Source: Trichococcus shcherbakoviae | GTDB lineage: Bacteria; Bacillota; Bacilli; Lactobacillales; Aerococcaceae | Direction of reading: 5' to 3' | Assembly: GCF_963666195.1 (NCBI RefSeq) | Contig: NZ_OY762653.1 | Location: 62,001 to 126,000 of the forward strand | DNA length: 64,000 nucleotides | Shown here: one piece after another, positions 20,561-29,526 of the stretch | Position numbering within the stretch: position 1 is the first letter of the stretch | Layout of the letters: each line of letters starts with the position of its first letter | Translations under genes and position numbers: made by a program | The notes under the pieces: generated by a model | The model's database searches: none | The model's input: only the letters and a program-made list of their open reading frames with translations | What the model was told of the DNA's origin: nothing

Positions 20561-21430
20561 TCATCGTCTTGACAAAAAGTCCTGCAACTCAGGGAGCTGC
20601 CTTTCTGAGGCCCGTTCGGCATACTGATAATAGGCATCCAGGCGCTGCACATTCCGCTCCATCCTGCCAATGGAAAGCTGATCTGGGGCAATGACGAAGG
20701 CTTTGTTTTCCCGTTCCAGGTGCTCGATCAATTCCATCGACCGATTATAGGTAACGTGGCGCTGTTCGATGGCTGCTATGACTTCGGGATATGCCCGCAG
20801 ATGCCGCCGGATAATGGCGTTGAAGCGTTGCTTTTCTTTGATGTAACCACGCGGACGCGTCAAAATGATCACGTGCTTTTTGTTGCCGTCTGCGATCGCT
20901 TTTTCGATCGGCAGCGAGTCGACGATGCCGCCGTCAAGATAGAATTTGCCGTTGATTTGGGTAGGGGGCATCAGCAACGGCACAGTGGAAGACGCCCTGA
21001 TTTTGAGACCCAATTCTGCACTGGTTGCGATGTCATCCTTATCGAAATAAACAGGTTTTGCGGTTTCCATGTCGGTCGCAACAATCTTCATGGAAGCTGG
21101 ATTTTGCTTGAATGTCTCGAAATGAAAGGGGATGTCGGTCGTGATTGCATCCTCATAAATATATTTTGTGTTGAAATATCCTTGCCCGTTGAGCAGATAT
21201 TTCATTCCTGAAAAAGCCGGATTGGCGGCGATATCAACAAATGAAGCTTTTGTTCGGGTCAGGTCCCGGCTGACATAATTGATGCCATTGGCCGATCCGG
21301 AAGAGACACCGATGACATAATCCAAGTAGATTTCTTGACGCAGCAGGGTGCTGATGACTCCTGCGCAAAAAACGCCCCGCATGGCTCCCCCTTCTATGAT
21401 CAAGGATACTTTTTCTTTGTTTTGTTCCAT
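20561..21430 (-). CDS. Patatin-like phospholipase family protein
   Basis: The 289-residue protein has the patatin fold landmarks: oxyanion loop EGGAMRGVFCAGV, nucleophile motif GVSSGSANG (GxSxG) and catalytic Asp in DGGIVDS. Length and motifs resemble the bacterial RssA/YjjU type, a cytoplasmic serine acyl hydrolase with a Ser-Asp dyad. The substrate is not known. No signal peptide is present. It is transcribed in the same direction as the ilv series but is separated from it by the ilv promoter. Confidence 0.85.
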   Translation of the reverse strand: MEQNKEKVSLIIEGGAMRGVFCAGVISTLLRQEIYLDYVIGVSSGSANGINYVSRDLTRTKASFVDIAANPAFSGMKYLLNGQGYFNTKYIYEDAITTDIPFHFETFKQNPASMKIVATDMETAKPVYFDKDDIATSAELGLKIRASSTVPLLMPPTQINGKFYLDGGIVDSLPIEKAIADGNKKHVIILTRPRGYIKEKQRFNAIIRRHLRAYPEVIAAIEQRHVTYNRSMELIEHLERENKAFVIAPDQLSIGRMERNVQRLDAYYQYAERASERQLPELQDFLSRR

Positions 21431-21603
21431 ACATTTTTCACCTCATTCTATAGTATAGATGACATTGCGGTGTGATGCGATGCTTTTCTCATTTTTTGGT
21501 GTGTAAGGTCTGTGGTGGAGACAGCCTTTTCCGGATGGGGCAAATGTGGTATATTCGCAGTAAAGATACCCAAGAACCACAAAAATCTAGATGGGGTGAT
21601 GGA

Positions 21604-22377
21604 ATGATCAGATTCGACCACGTGAACGTCATTCGCGAAAAACGCAAAATTTTGAACGACATCAATTGGCACGCCAAAAAAGGCGAGCATTGGGCCATAC
21701 TCGGCTTGAACGGCTCCGGCAAGACAACCTTGCTGCAACTGTTGAATGGCTATCTGTGGCCCAGCAGCGGCAAGCTGGTCGTTTTGGGCGAGACTTTCGG
21801 GCAGACCGCCATCCCCGAGTTGCGCAAACGGATAGGCTGGGTCAGCTCGGCGCTGCAGCAACAGCTGAATCCCAACGACATAGCCGAACACATCGTCTTG
21901 AGCGGCAAATTCGCTTCGATAGGCGTCTGGACAGTCCCGACGGAAGCCGAAAAACAACAGGCACTGGATCTTTTGATCAAATGCGGCGGAAAAGAAATGA
22001 TCGGGTTTCGCTATGGCATCCTGTCCCAAGGGCAACAACAGATCATTTTGATCGCGCGGGCTTTGATGGCCGAACCGGAAATACTGATATTGGACGAGCC
22101 CTGCAATGGCCTTGATCTGTTCGCAAAAGAAAAGCTTTTGGAGGATATCCAGCAGATTGCCGATGAACCTGAAGGGCCGACGATGATTTATGTCAGCCAC
22201 CATACTGAGGAAATACTGCCGTGTTTCAAAAAATTGATGCTGCTGAAGGACGGTTCCATCCATAAGACAGGCAAAACTGTTGACCTGCTGAAAGAGGAAG
22301 TCCTGAATGATTTCTACGAAAAACCGGTGCAGATGATTCACATGTCCAAGAACAGACTGGCGGTCTTTCCGAAATGA
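21604..22377 (+). CDS. ABC transporter ATP-binding protein (YlmA-like)
   Basis: I chose the ATG at 21604 (MIRFDHVNVIREKR), preceded by GGGGTGATGGA; upstream in-frame codons do not look like an ATPase. The product of 257 residues shows Walker A GLNGSGKT, a variant signature LSQGQQQ, Walker B ILILDEPCNGLD and switch VSHHTEE. It resembles the stand-alone YlmA/ModF-like ATPases and no permease gene is adjacent. The partner and substrate are unknown. Confidence 0.82.
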   Translation: MIRFDHVNVIREKRKILNDINWHAKKGEHWAILGLNGSGKTTLLQLLNGYLWPSSGKLVVLGETFGQTAIPELRKRIGWVSSALQQQLNPNDIAEHIVLSGKFASIGVWTVPTEAEKQQALDLLIKCGGKEMIGFRYGILSQGQQQIILIARALMAEPEILILDEPCNGLDLFAKEKLLEDIQQIADEPEGPTMIYVSHHTEEILPCFKKLMLLKDGSIHKTGKTVDLLKEEVLNDFYEKPVQMIHMSKNRLAVFPK

Positions 22378-22390
22378 AGCCTCATAATCA

Positions 22391-22445
22391 AAAAAACAGC
22401 AGCGAAACCAATATACAGATACTTGGTTTCGCTGCTGTTTTTATT
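22391..22445. terminator. Terminator after the YlmA-like ATPase gene
   Basis: A perfect 15-bp stem, ACAGCAGCGAAACCA with TGGTTTCGCTGCTGT, is flanked by A and T runs. Confidence 0.9.
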
Positions 22446-22619
22446 TGCAAATCTATCATGGCGCGAAACATTGCGCAAAATATATAAATGTTTCTGGTGA
22501 ATCGGATTTTGATAAACAAGAATATTATCAGAAAGCCTTATTTATATAATTACACCTGTACAAAACATGATAAAAAAAATACAATGTAAAAGTAAGTAGA
22601 AGAAATGGGGGAGTAAAAA

Positions 22620-24161
22620 ATGAAGAAGAGAATTGGCTTATTTTCTGCTTTAAGTATGTTTATATTGTTATCCGGATGTGGGGCGAACACGGACAACGCA
22701 GCTGACTCAAGCGCTGCTGTTGAAAGTGAGGAGTCTGTTGCTGCAAGTTCTGAATCAGTGGAGGCTGTGACTGGCGCATCAGAGGTTACCTATTCTGACC
22801 CGGAAGAACTGAAAGAAAGCTATGACGTCATCATCATAGGTTCCGGTGGTTCCGGCATGTCGGCTGCAATTTCAGCGAAAGATGCTGGCTTGAATCCGGT
22901 CATCTTCGAAAAAATGCCGGTCCACGGCGGAAACACAATCAAATCATCCGCTGGGATGAATGCATCCGCAACGAAGTTCCAAGCGGAACAAGGCATCGCA
23001 GATTCAAATGAACTGTTCTATAACGAAACATTAGCCGGCGGGAAAAATACAAACGATCCAGAATTGTTGCATTATCTTGTTGAAAATTCTGGTCCTGCAA
23101 TCGACTGGTTGGACACAATGGGCATCACTTTAGACAACATCACCGTTACGGGCGGCATGAGCGTGAACCGTACCCACCGTCCATCCGATGGTTCTGCAGT
23201 CGGTCAATATTTGGTAGAAGGCTTATACGCGAACATCATGGAACGCGAAATTCCTGTGTTCGTGAATTCAGATGTGACTGAAATCGTCATGACGGATGAT
23301 AAAGCGAGCGGCGTCAAAGTCGATTTCAACAACGAAGGTGAAATCACGGTTTCATCTGATGCAGTCATCATCGCAACCGGCGGATTCGGTGCTGATTTTG
23401 ATATGGTCACAGAACTTGCACCGCAACTTGAAGGCTATGTCACAACTAACCAACCGGGATCGACAGGCGACGGCATCAAAATGGCGGAAGCTATCGGAGC
23501 CGCTGTCGTTGACATGGATCAAATCCAGATCCACCCGACCGTACATCAGGAATCCTCTTACCTGATCACTGAAGCGATCCGTGGTGAAGGGGCCATCCTT
23601 GTGAATCAGCAAGGCGAACGTTTCGTCAATGAAATGGAAACCCGCGACACTGTTTCGGCAGCGATCAATGCTCTAGAAGAAGGCTACGCATACCTGATTT
23701 TTGATGCAGGCGTGAAGGACCGCGTGAAAGCAGTCAACACGTACATCGAAAAAGGCTTTGTCCAGTCGGATGAAACAATCGAAGCTTTGGGTGGCCAATT
23801 GGAAATCGACAGCGCAACATTGGCGCAAACGTTGACTTCATGGAATGAAACGGTCGCTTCCCAAGTGGATGGCGCATTCAACCGTACAACTGGTATGGTT
23901 AACCCATTAGCAGCCGCACCATACTACGCAATCCAAATCGCACCTGGAATCCACCATACAATGGGCGGATTGAAGATCAATTCCAATGCACAAGTCATCA
24001 GCACGGAAGGCACTGTCATCGAAGGCCTTTACGCTGCCGGCGAAGTTACCGGAGGCGTACACGGCAGCAACCGTATCGGCGGCAACGCTGTAGCGGACAT
24101 CATCGTATTCGGACGCCAAGCAGGGGTACAATCCGCCAGCTACGTTCAATCAATGGAATAA
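22620..24161 (+). CDS. Secreted lipoprotein flavoprotein, extracellular fumarate-reductase type
   Basis: The 513-residue protein has a lipobox (LLSGC), a Ser/Glu-rich linker and then a FAD-binding reductase domain starting DVIIIGSGGSGMSAA. Fumarate-reductase active-site elements are visible: HPTVHQ, the ETRD arginine, IHHTMGG and GSNRIGGNA. It would sit on the outer surface and reduce fumarate or a similar acceptor. No full FMN-binding domain is present, but the linker contains EAVTGAS, similar to the minimal ApbE flavinylation motif. No haem motif is present, so electrons must come from another carrier. The exact acceptor is uncertain. Confidence 0.82.
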   Translation: MKKRIGLFSALSMFILLSGCGANTDNAADSSAAVESEESVAASSESVEAVTGASEVTYSDPEELKESYDVIIIGSGGSGMSAAISAKDAGLNPVIFEKMPVHGGNTIKSSAGMNASATKFQAEQGIADSNELFYNETLAGGKNTNDPELLHYLVENSGPAIDWLDTMGITLDNITVTGGMSVNRTHRPSDGSAVGQYLVEGLYANIMEREIPVFVNSDVTEIVMTDDKASGVKVDFNNEGEITVSSDAVIIATGGFGADFDMVTELAPQLEGYVTTNQPGSTGDGIKMAEAIGAAVVDMDQIQIHPTVHQESSYLITEAIRGEGAILVNQQGERFVNEMETRDTVSAAINALEEGYAYLIFDAGVKDRVKAVNTYIEKGFVQSDETIEALGGQLEIDSATLAQTLTSWNETVASQVDGAFNRTTGMVNPLAAAPYYAIQIAPGIHHTMGGLKINSNAQVISTEGTVIEGLYAAGEVTGGVHGSNRIGGNAVADIIVFGRQAGVQSASYVQSME

Positions 24162-24169
24162 ATGAATCA

Positions 24170-24228
24170 CCAAAAACAAACAAGAACGGCAACCCAATCG
24201 CTGGGTTGCCGTTCTTGTTTGTTTTTGG
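24170..24228. terminator. Very long perfect terminator hairpin
   Basis: A 27-bp uninterrupted stem (24170-24196 with 24202-24228) with a 5-base loop follows the flavoprotein gene. Confidence 0.9.
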
Positions 24229-24278
24229 TCGTGTGATTGTCTGCTTTTGGGTTCGAGTTCGTGATTATTAGCGTAATT

Positions 24279-24354
24279 CCCCGCCAAGGTCGTTTTGGCG
24301 GGTTTTATGACTGGGATTTTGACTGATTTTCCCCGCCAAAGAGGTTTTGACGGG
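24279..24354. repeat. Tandem CCCGCCAA/TTTGGCGGG hairpins
   Basis: Two near-identical hairpins, 24279-24302 and 24331-24354, share CCCCGCCAA arms. They lie between convergent genes and may act as terminators, although only the first is followed by TTTT on the plus strand. Confidence 0.6.
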
Positions 24355-24401
24355 TTATTTCTTGGTATAAATTCAATTCCCAAGTAGAAGGATTTGTACC
24401 A

Positions 24402-26126
24402 CTACTGGTCGATCCCCAAGAACTGGGCTTCATAGAGGCGACGGTAGGTTCCGTCCTGAGCCAACAATTCCTTGTGCGAGCCTTGTTCGGAAATCCCTTG
24501 TTCATCGACGACGATGATCCGATCGGCATGTTTGATAGTCGTCAAACGGTGCGCGATGATCAGAGTCGTCCGACCTTTCGACAAGTTATCCAATGATTCC
24601 TGGATGACTTGTTCGGTTTCGGTATCCAGCGCGGAAGTCGCCTCATCCAAGATTAGGATCGGCGGATTTTTCAGGAACATGCGCGCAATCGAAAGCCGCT
24701 GCTTTTGCCCGCCGGACAATTTCACACCGCGTTCCCCGATCAGCGTATCGAATCCAAGAGGCATCTCGGCGATGACCTTGTCGAGATTGGCCATCTGGGC
24801 TGCTTGGGCGATTTCGCCATCTGTAGCATCCAATTTCCCGTAGGCGATGTTTTCCCTTACGGTTCCCGGAAAGAGGAAGACATCCTGCTGCACGACGCCG
24901 ATTTGGTTGCGCAAGGAACGGAGCGTCAGATCTTGGATGTTGATGCCGTCGACAGTGATTGTCCCTTCCGTTGCTTCATAAAAACGGGGAAGGAGGTTGC
25001 ACAAGGTTGTTTTCCCCGCGCCGCTTGGACCGACGAAAGCAACAGTCTCTCCGGCCCGGATCTTCAGATCAATCCCGTCCAATACTTTTTTCGAACCGTC
25101 ATAGCCGAACGATACTTGGCTGTAGACGATGTCGCCGTTCAGATGGCTCACTTCGATGGCACTAGGCTTATCCAGAATATCCGGTGTGCGATCCAACTCT
25201 TCGGTGAAGCGTCTGAATCCGGCGATCCCTTTCGGATAACTTTCGATCATCGTGTTCACTTTTTCAATCGGCCGGACAAAAATGTTGGACAAGAGGATGA
25301 AACCGACGAACTCGCCGTAGGAAAGCTGACCCTGGATCGTGTAGTAGGCGCCGAAGAACAGCGCAAACAAGTTGATCAGCCGGATCAGCAAATAGTTATA
25401 GGAAGAACTGATGCCCATCATTTTGTAGAAAGCCATTTTGGAACGGCGATAAGCTTGGTTCAATCCTTCAAACCGTTTCGCTTCATAGGCTTCGTTTGCG
25501 AATGCCTGCACGACGCGGATACCGCTGACCGAAGCTTCAATCCCCGCGCTGAATTCCCCCAGATCTTCAAAAATGCGGGTGTTGATTTTGGTCATTTTCT
25601 TGTTGAAAAAGACGAGCGCAATCGTAATGAAGGGAATCATGACGAAAGTGGCGATCGCCAACGGCACATGGATCTGCAGCATCAACAGAAACGATCCCAA
25701 TAAAGTGATGATGGTGATGAAGATATCTTCGGGTCCGTGATGCGCCACTTCCGAAATCTCGAACAGATCTGTCGTCAGCCGCGCCATCAATTTGCCGGTC
25801 TGCTGATCATCATAGTAACTGAAAGGCTGCTTCTGCATATGACCGTAAAGTTCCCGGCGCATATCGGTCTCGATGTTGACCCCGAGTACGTGCCCGAAAT
25901 AGACGACGACATACTGCATCGCAGTGTTGACGATGTACAAAACCAACAACCCCAGCGAAACCAAGAGAATCAAATTCCACTGCCCGGAAGGCAAAATGGA
26001 ATCAATGACGCTGTTGACAACGACCGGGAAAGAAAGTTCCAGGACAGCCGCCAAAATAGCGCAACAAAAATCAAGCAAAAACAGATGCTTGTAGGGTTTA
26101 TAATAGCTGAAAAAACGTTTAAGCAT
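24402..26126 (-). CDS. ABC exporter with fused membrane and ATPase domains (MsbA/multidrug type)
   Basis: The protein of 574 residues has six N-terminal membrane helices and a C-terminal ATPase with Walker A GPSGAGKT, signature LSGGQKQR, Walker B ILILDEATSALD and switch IIAHRLTT. I chose the ATG at 26126 (MLKRFFSYYKPYK), six bases after GAGGAGG, rather than the in-frame ATG at 26147. Such half-transporters work as dimers and export drugs or lipids. No partner half-transporter gene is adjacent, so a homodimer is likely. Confidence 0.9.
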   Translation of the reverse strand: MLKRFFSYYKPYKHLFLLDFCCAILAAVLELSFPVVVNSVIDSILPSGQWNLILLVSLGLLVLYIVNTAMQYVVVYFGHVLGVNIETDMRRELYGHMQKQPFSYYDDQQTGKLMARLTTDLFEISEVAHHGPEDIFITIITLLGSFLLMLQIHVPLAIATFVMIPFITIALVFFNKKMTKINTRIFEDLGEFSAGIEASVSGIRVVQAFANEAYEAKRFEGLNQAYRRSKMAFYKMMGISSSYNYLLIRLINLFALFFGAYYTIQGQLSYGEFVGFILLSNIFVRPIEKVNTMIESYPKGIAGFRRFTEELDRTPDILDKPSAIEVSHLNGDIVYSQVSFGYDGSKKVLDGIDLKIRAGETVAFVGPSGAGKTTLCNLLPRFYEATEGTITVDGINIQDLTLRSLRNQIGVVQQDVFLFPGTVRENIAYGKLDATDGEIAQAAQMANLDKVIAEMPLGFDTLIGERGVKLSGGQKQRLSIARMFLKNPPILILDEATSALDTETEQVIQESLDNLSKGRTTLIIAHRLTTIKHADRIIVVDEQGISEQGSHKELLAQDGTYRRLYEAQFLGIDQ

Positions 26127-26518
26127 AGGTACCTCCTCTAAAATCATTCAAATATAGTTATAACACAGATCGATGGAATGAGGTATCGATACGCTTCTTA
26201 ACTTAGACGCCGATTTCTGATTTGAAACCTATTTGAATAATGTTGATTCAAAACTATATAGTGGTAAAATTATACAAAAGAAATATCATGCAATTAGTAC
26301 ACTATGATGATGAGAAATCCTCATAGGGATTTTATGTAAAAAATCGCATAAATCGTTGCATAATTTAGCTATTTCAAAAATTTATAAGCAAAAAAGTGTT
26401 TTTAGTAAATGATTAGAAAAATTATCCATAAAAAAATTATTAATATGTACCACAGAAAACATATTGTTCGACACATGTGCTGTGTATTTAAAAATAAATT
26501 TTGCTGGAGGATAGGCTA
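26127..26518. other. AT-rich non-coding region and leader of the helicase locus
   Basis: The region separates the ABC exporter from the helicase gene. It marks a drop in GC and contains the helicase promoter. A short hairpin, AAATCC with GGATTT followed by T (near 26310-26332), lies in the presumed 250-base leader. Its role is unknown. Confidence 0.55.
26243..26270 (+). promoter_or_regulatory. Promoter of the helicase locus
   Basis: TTGATT (26243-26248) and TAAAAT (26265-26270) have a 16-base spacer. The predicted leader is about 240 bases long. Confidence 0.5.
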
Positions 26519-27934
26519 ATGATTAAAACTATTATCGACAATTATTTTCAAAATGATGATCAAAAAACCGGGTTAATGCTTTTGAGTTTGCCAACAGGCA
26601 GCGGAAAAACACATAATGTAATCAACAGTATTTATGACAGGATTCCTTCCTTAGCACAGCATCAGAAAGTTTTCTTTATAACCAACCTAAAAAAGAATTT
26701 AGATTTGGAAAAGTTGGAGGGGTGCTATAGAGCAGCCGGCAGGGGCCAGGATTACCAAAATGAAGTATTACAAATCAAATCAAATGCAGATTATATCCAA
26801 AAAATACTTGAAATACAGATTCCGGAACAATTCAAAAAAGAGTCCTACCGTAAATTAGTAAAAATAATAAATGATTTAAAGCGGACAGAGGGATACATTA
26901 AAAAAAGTCAGGATCCGCATGTGGGCCACATTTTCCGCGATAACAAAGATAAAATTTTAGGTGATATACGCTTAAAGTTAGAACCTGAATTCCGAAAATT
27001 TATTTCCTCAGAATTAAAGAAAAACTTCAATACCCCCAATCAAAAATTAGATGCCATCAAAAATAATTCCACCTACCAATGGATTGGTGAACTTTATCCG
27101 TCTGTGTACACCAAAGAGAGAAAAGTATTTTTTTTGAGCATGAAAAAATTCCTTTCACAACACGCCACATTAATCGAACCTTCCTATCATTTCCTAAATA
27201 ATCCCATCACAGAGAACGCTGTTATCGTTTTGGATGAATTTGATTCCACTAAAGATACAGTATCAAATCACTATATCGAAGAAGCTCTTAATTACAGAGG
27301 CGAAATTCTTAGCACATTCAAACAGATACGCTCTGGATTGAATAATGAGCAAATATCCAAAAAAATTATCATTTCGAAAGGACCTATCAAGGAACAGTTA
27401 GAGGCACTTAGACATGAATCGAATCGAATTTATGACGAATTCTTATTGAATCTATCCTATAAAACGAATGAAGGGGACATAGATCGCAATCGTAATTTTC
27501 TTTTCCATAGTGATACGTTCATATCCATTCTCAGCAAATCAAAGGATTATATTCGAACAACGCCAAATATTGCTGAGGGAAATAATATGCTGATATCCTT
27601 CGAATCTCACGATAGATATAATAAAAATGCAAATTATCAAATTGATGTCAGTCTATACAGCCTATTACGTCAAGTGAATAATTTTATCCGCCGTTTTCGC
27701 AGAACTGTTTTTCTTTGGGCGCAAACATTAGTGAGTGACACGATGAATGCAAGCGATCAAGGAGGCGGAGAACCTCAAATAGAAAAAATCATATCCACCA
27801 TATATTATGATTTCTCGCTCACAGAAGATGTTGTGCATTTTTTGATGAAAGATATTGAAGGAAGGTACACATCAAGAAAGAAAGAGAAACAACCATTACG
27901 GGATACATCTTTTTATACAAACGGGTTTAATTAA
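26519..27934 (+). pseudogene. Superfamily 2 helicase, 5' part (gene split by an IS)
   Basis: The frame of 471 residues begins at the ATG at 26519, eight bases after GGAGG. It contains Walker A LPTGSGKT (residues 24-31) and motif II VLDEFD (237-242), so it is the first RecA-like half of a superfamily 2 helicase. The frame stops three bases into the insertion sequence. Joining 26519-27931 to 29531-31660 restores a single 1180-residue protein. As it stands, this part could make only a truncated product lacking motifs III-VI. GC content is well below that of the left flank. Confidence 0.85.
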
Positions 27935-29526
27935 TGCCTGCTGAATAAATCCCTATTTTTAGCTTACGGCTTCATTAGAGGTTCAATTCTAGGGGAGCTC
28001 ATCCATTGGATGAAAGTCAAAAAAATGCGCAATGAAACCTTGGACAGGTTCATTGTAAGGATGGATAAAGCAATCACACAGAGACTGGTCTCTTCAAGGC
28101 GTGTTCGAATAAGCCTGAGCCCGAACTTTCTTTTCGCCAGGCTGAAGCCTCTCTCTACCTCTACTCGATCGCAGTTGTCGCTGTATTCTTGTTTTTTGTC
28201 AATCTTCTGATCCTTCTTGGGCCTGCCGAGCGACGGGCCGGATAATCGGATTCCGAGTTCTTTGCAGTAGCTTAAGTTTGTGCGATTTCGGTATATTTTA
28301 TCCGCCAAAACTCGTTCAGGATACACTTCCATCCGTTCTTTGTAGCGTTCCACCGCAACTATGAGGCATTCGCTCTCGTTGTAGGCATCGAAAGAAATTT
28401 TCTCGATTCGGGCGTACCCATTGGTTATGCTCATGTCCAGTTTGGCTCCGAACTCCACCGGGTTCTTGGCTTTTCCGCGGACAATCGGGCGGATAAATGG
28501 CTGGCTGATACTGACGATGCGATCCTGCACTTTGTGCGTCCTACTTGTGTGCATGTAGAGCTGCTGTTCATACAATTTCCGCAAAGTTCCCAACAGGTCG
28601 ACTTGCTTCGCTCTTAGCGTATAACCTTGCTCCATAAATGCGTCGATGTATCCTAAATCCCGCCGGATGTAGTTCAGTTGCTTGCCGATGGCTTTGCGAA
28701 TTTGTTTGCCACTTTTCTTTTTCTTGCGTGCGATGTTGAGATAATCCCTTCGGGCTATTTTCCGATAGGTACGCGGTTTGGGAAGGTGGTTTGCTTCGCA
28801 GATTTCGTCGATGATGCCTTCCAACTTTTCCCGACATTCGTTCAACAGTTCCGTGTCTTGCGGGAACTTGATTTCTGAAGGCGCGCAAGTGGCATCTAGA
28901 ATGAGCGTCCCTTCATTCTTAGATCCCGATGCATCATTGTCATCACTATTGTCATTATCGTCAGCTTGGGAATCATCTGCTCCATCCTCTATAGGTTTGA
29001 GGATCAATTCATTGATTTCAATCAGAATTTCGGAGGAGAGACGTTTGCGGAAGTGCACCATCGAAGAAGCATCGAACGGCTTTTCATCCTTATAGGAAGG
29101 TAGTCCGACAAAGTACTGCAGATAGGGATTTTCGCGAATCTGATTGACGACTTCGGTATCTGCATACTGAAATTCACTTTGAATAATCAAGGCACCTAGT
29201 GCCATCCTTACCGGTTTGGCGATGTTGCCTCTGTCACTGCTGAACAGAGCAGCGTACTTATCTTCAATGACTGACCAGGGAATCGAATCTGCTTTTTTGA
29301 CCCAACGGTTTTCTGGGTTCATCGTAAGGCCCAATGGCTGATCGAAGTCATAAATGGTTAATTGCCGATTCGTCTGCTTTTTGTACATTTTCATCGCCTC
29401 TTTGTATCATTTTTGAAAAAAGTGCACGGGTTTTTGGTATTTCCCTCTGGAATCCATGCATCTATTATACCAAAAAACAGCTAAAAACGCTGTTGCGATA
29501 AGGTTTGTTAATTATTCAGTAGACAT
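27934..29526. mobile_element. IS5/IS1182-type insertion sequence inside the helicase gene
   Basis: The element is about 1593 bp. Its left end TGCCTGCTGAATAAAT matches the complement of the right end, TGTCTACTGAATAATT, at 13 of 16 positions, giving terminal inverted repeats. The target duplication is TAATTA (27928-27933 and 29527-29532), extendable to TTAATTA on both sides, an AT-rich palindromic target. One transposase gene lies inside on the minus strand. End positions are uncertain by one or two bases. The ends and duplication are well preserved, which suggests a recent insertion. Confidence 0.85.
27964..29394 (-). CDS. DDE transposase, IS5/IS1182 type
   Basis: The 476-residue transposase has an InsH-like N-terminal domain (TMNPENRWVKKADSIPWSVIE, then a helical region ending in SSMVHFRKRL). 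The catalytic domain shows DATCAPSEIKFPQDTELLNE (first Asp), VLADKIYRNRTN (second Asp) and DCDRVEVERGFSLAKRKFGLR (Glu). An acidic Asp/Asn-rich insert lies around residues 135-160. The reading frame is intact. The second ATG, at 29388, has better spacing from AAGAGGCG and may be the true start. Confidence 0.9.
   Translation of the reverse strand: MKMYKKQTNRQLTIYDFDQPLGLTMNPENRWVKKADSIPWSVIEDKYAALFSSDRGNIAKPVRMALGALIIQSEFQYADTEVVNQIRENPYLQYFVGLPSYKDEKPFDASSMVHFRKRLSSEILIEINELILKPIEDGADDSQADDNDNSDDNDASGSKNEGTLILDATCAPSEIKFPQDTELLNECREKLEGIIDEICEANHLPKPRTYRKIARRDYLNIARKKKKSGKQIRKAIGKQLNYIRRDLGYIDAFMEQGYTLRAKQVDLLGTLRKLYEQQLYMHTSRTHKVQDRIVSISQPFIRPIVRGKAKNPVEFGAKLDMSITNGYARIEKISFDAYNESECLIVAVERYKERMEVYPERVLADKIYRNRTNLSYCKELGIRLSGPSLGRPKKDQKIDKKQEYSDNCDRVEVERGFSLAKRKFGLRLIRTRLEETSLCVIALSILTMNLSKVSLRIFLTFIQWMSSPRIEPLMKP

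Noticed and set aside
21448-22341. Long minus-strand frame opposite the YlmA-like ATPase
   Set aside because: It is an antisense frame, rich in His, Gln and Phe, over a clear ABC ATPase gene.
24705-25703. Long plus-strand frame opposite the ABC exporter
   Set aside because: It mirrors the ATPase gene on the minus strand, which has all expected motifs.
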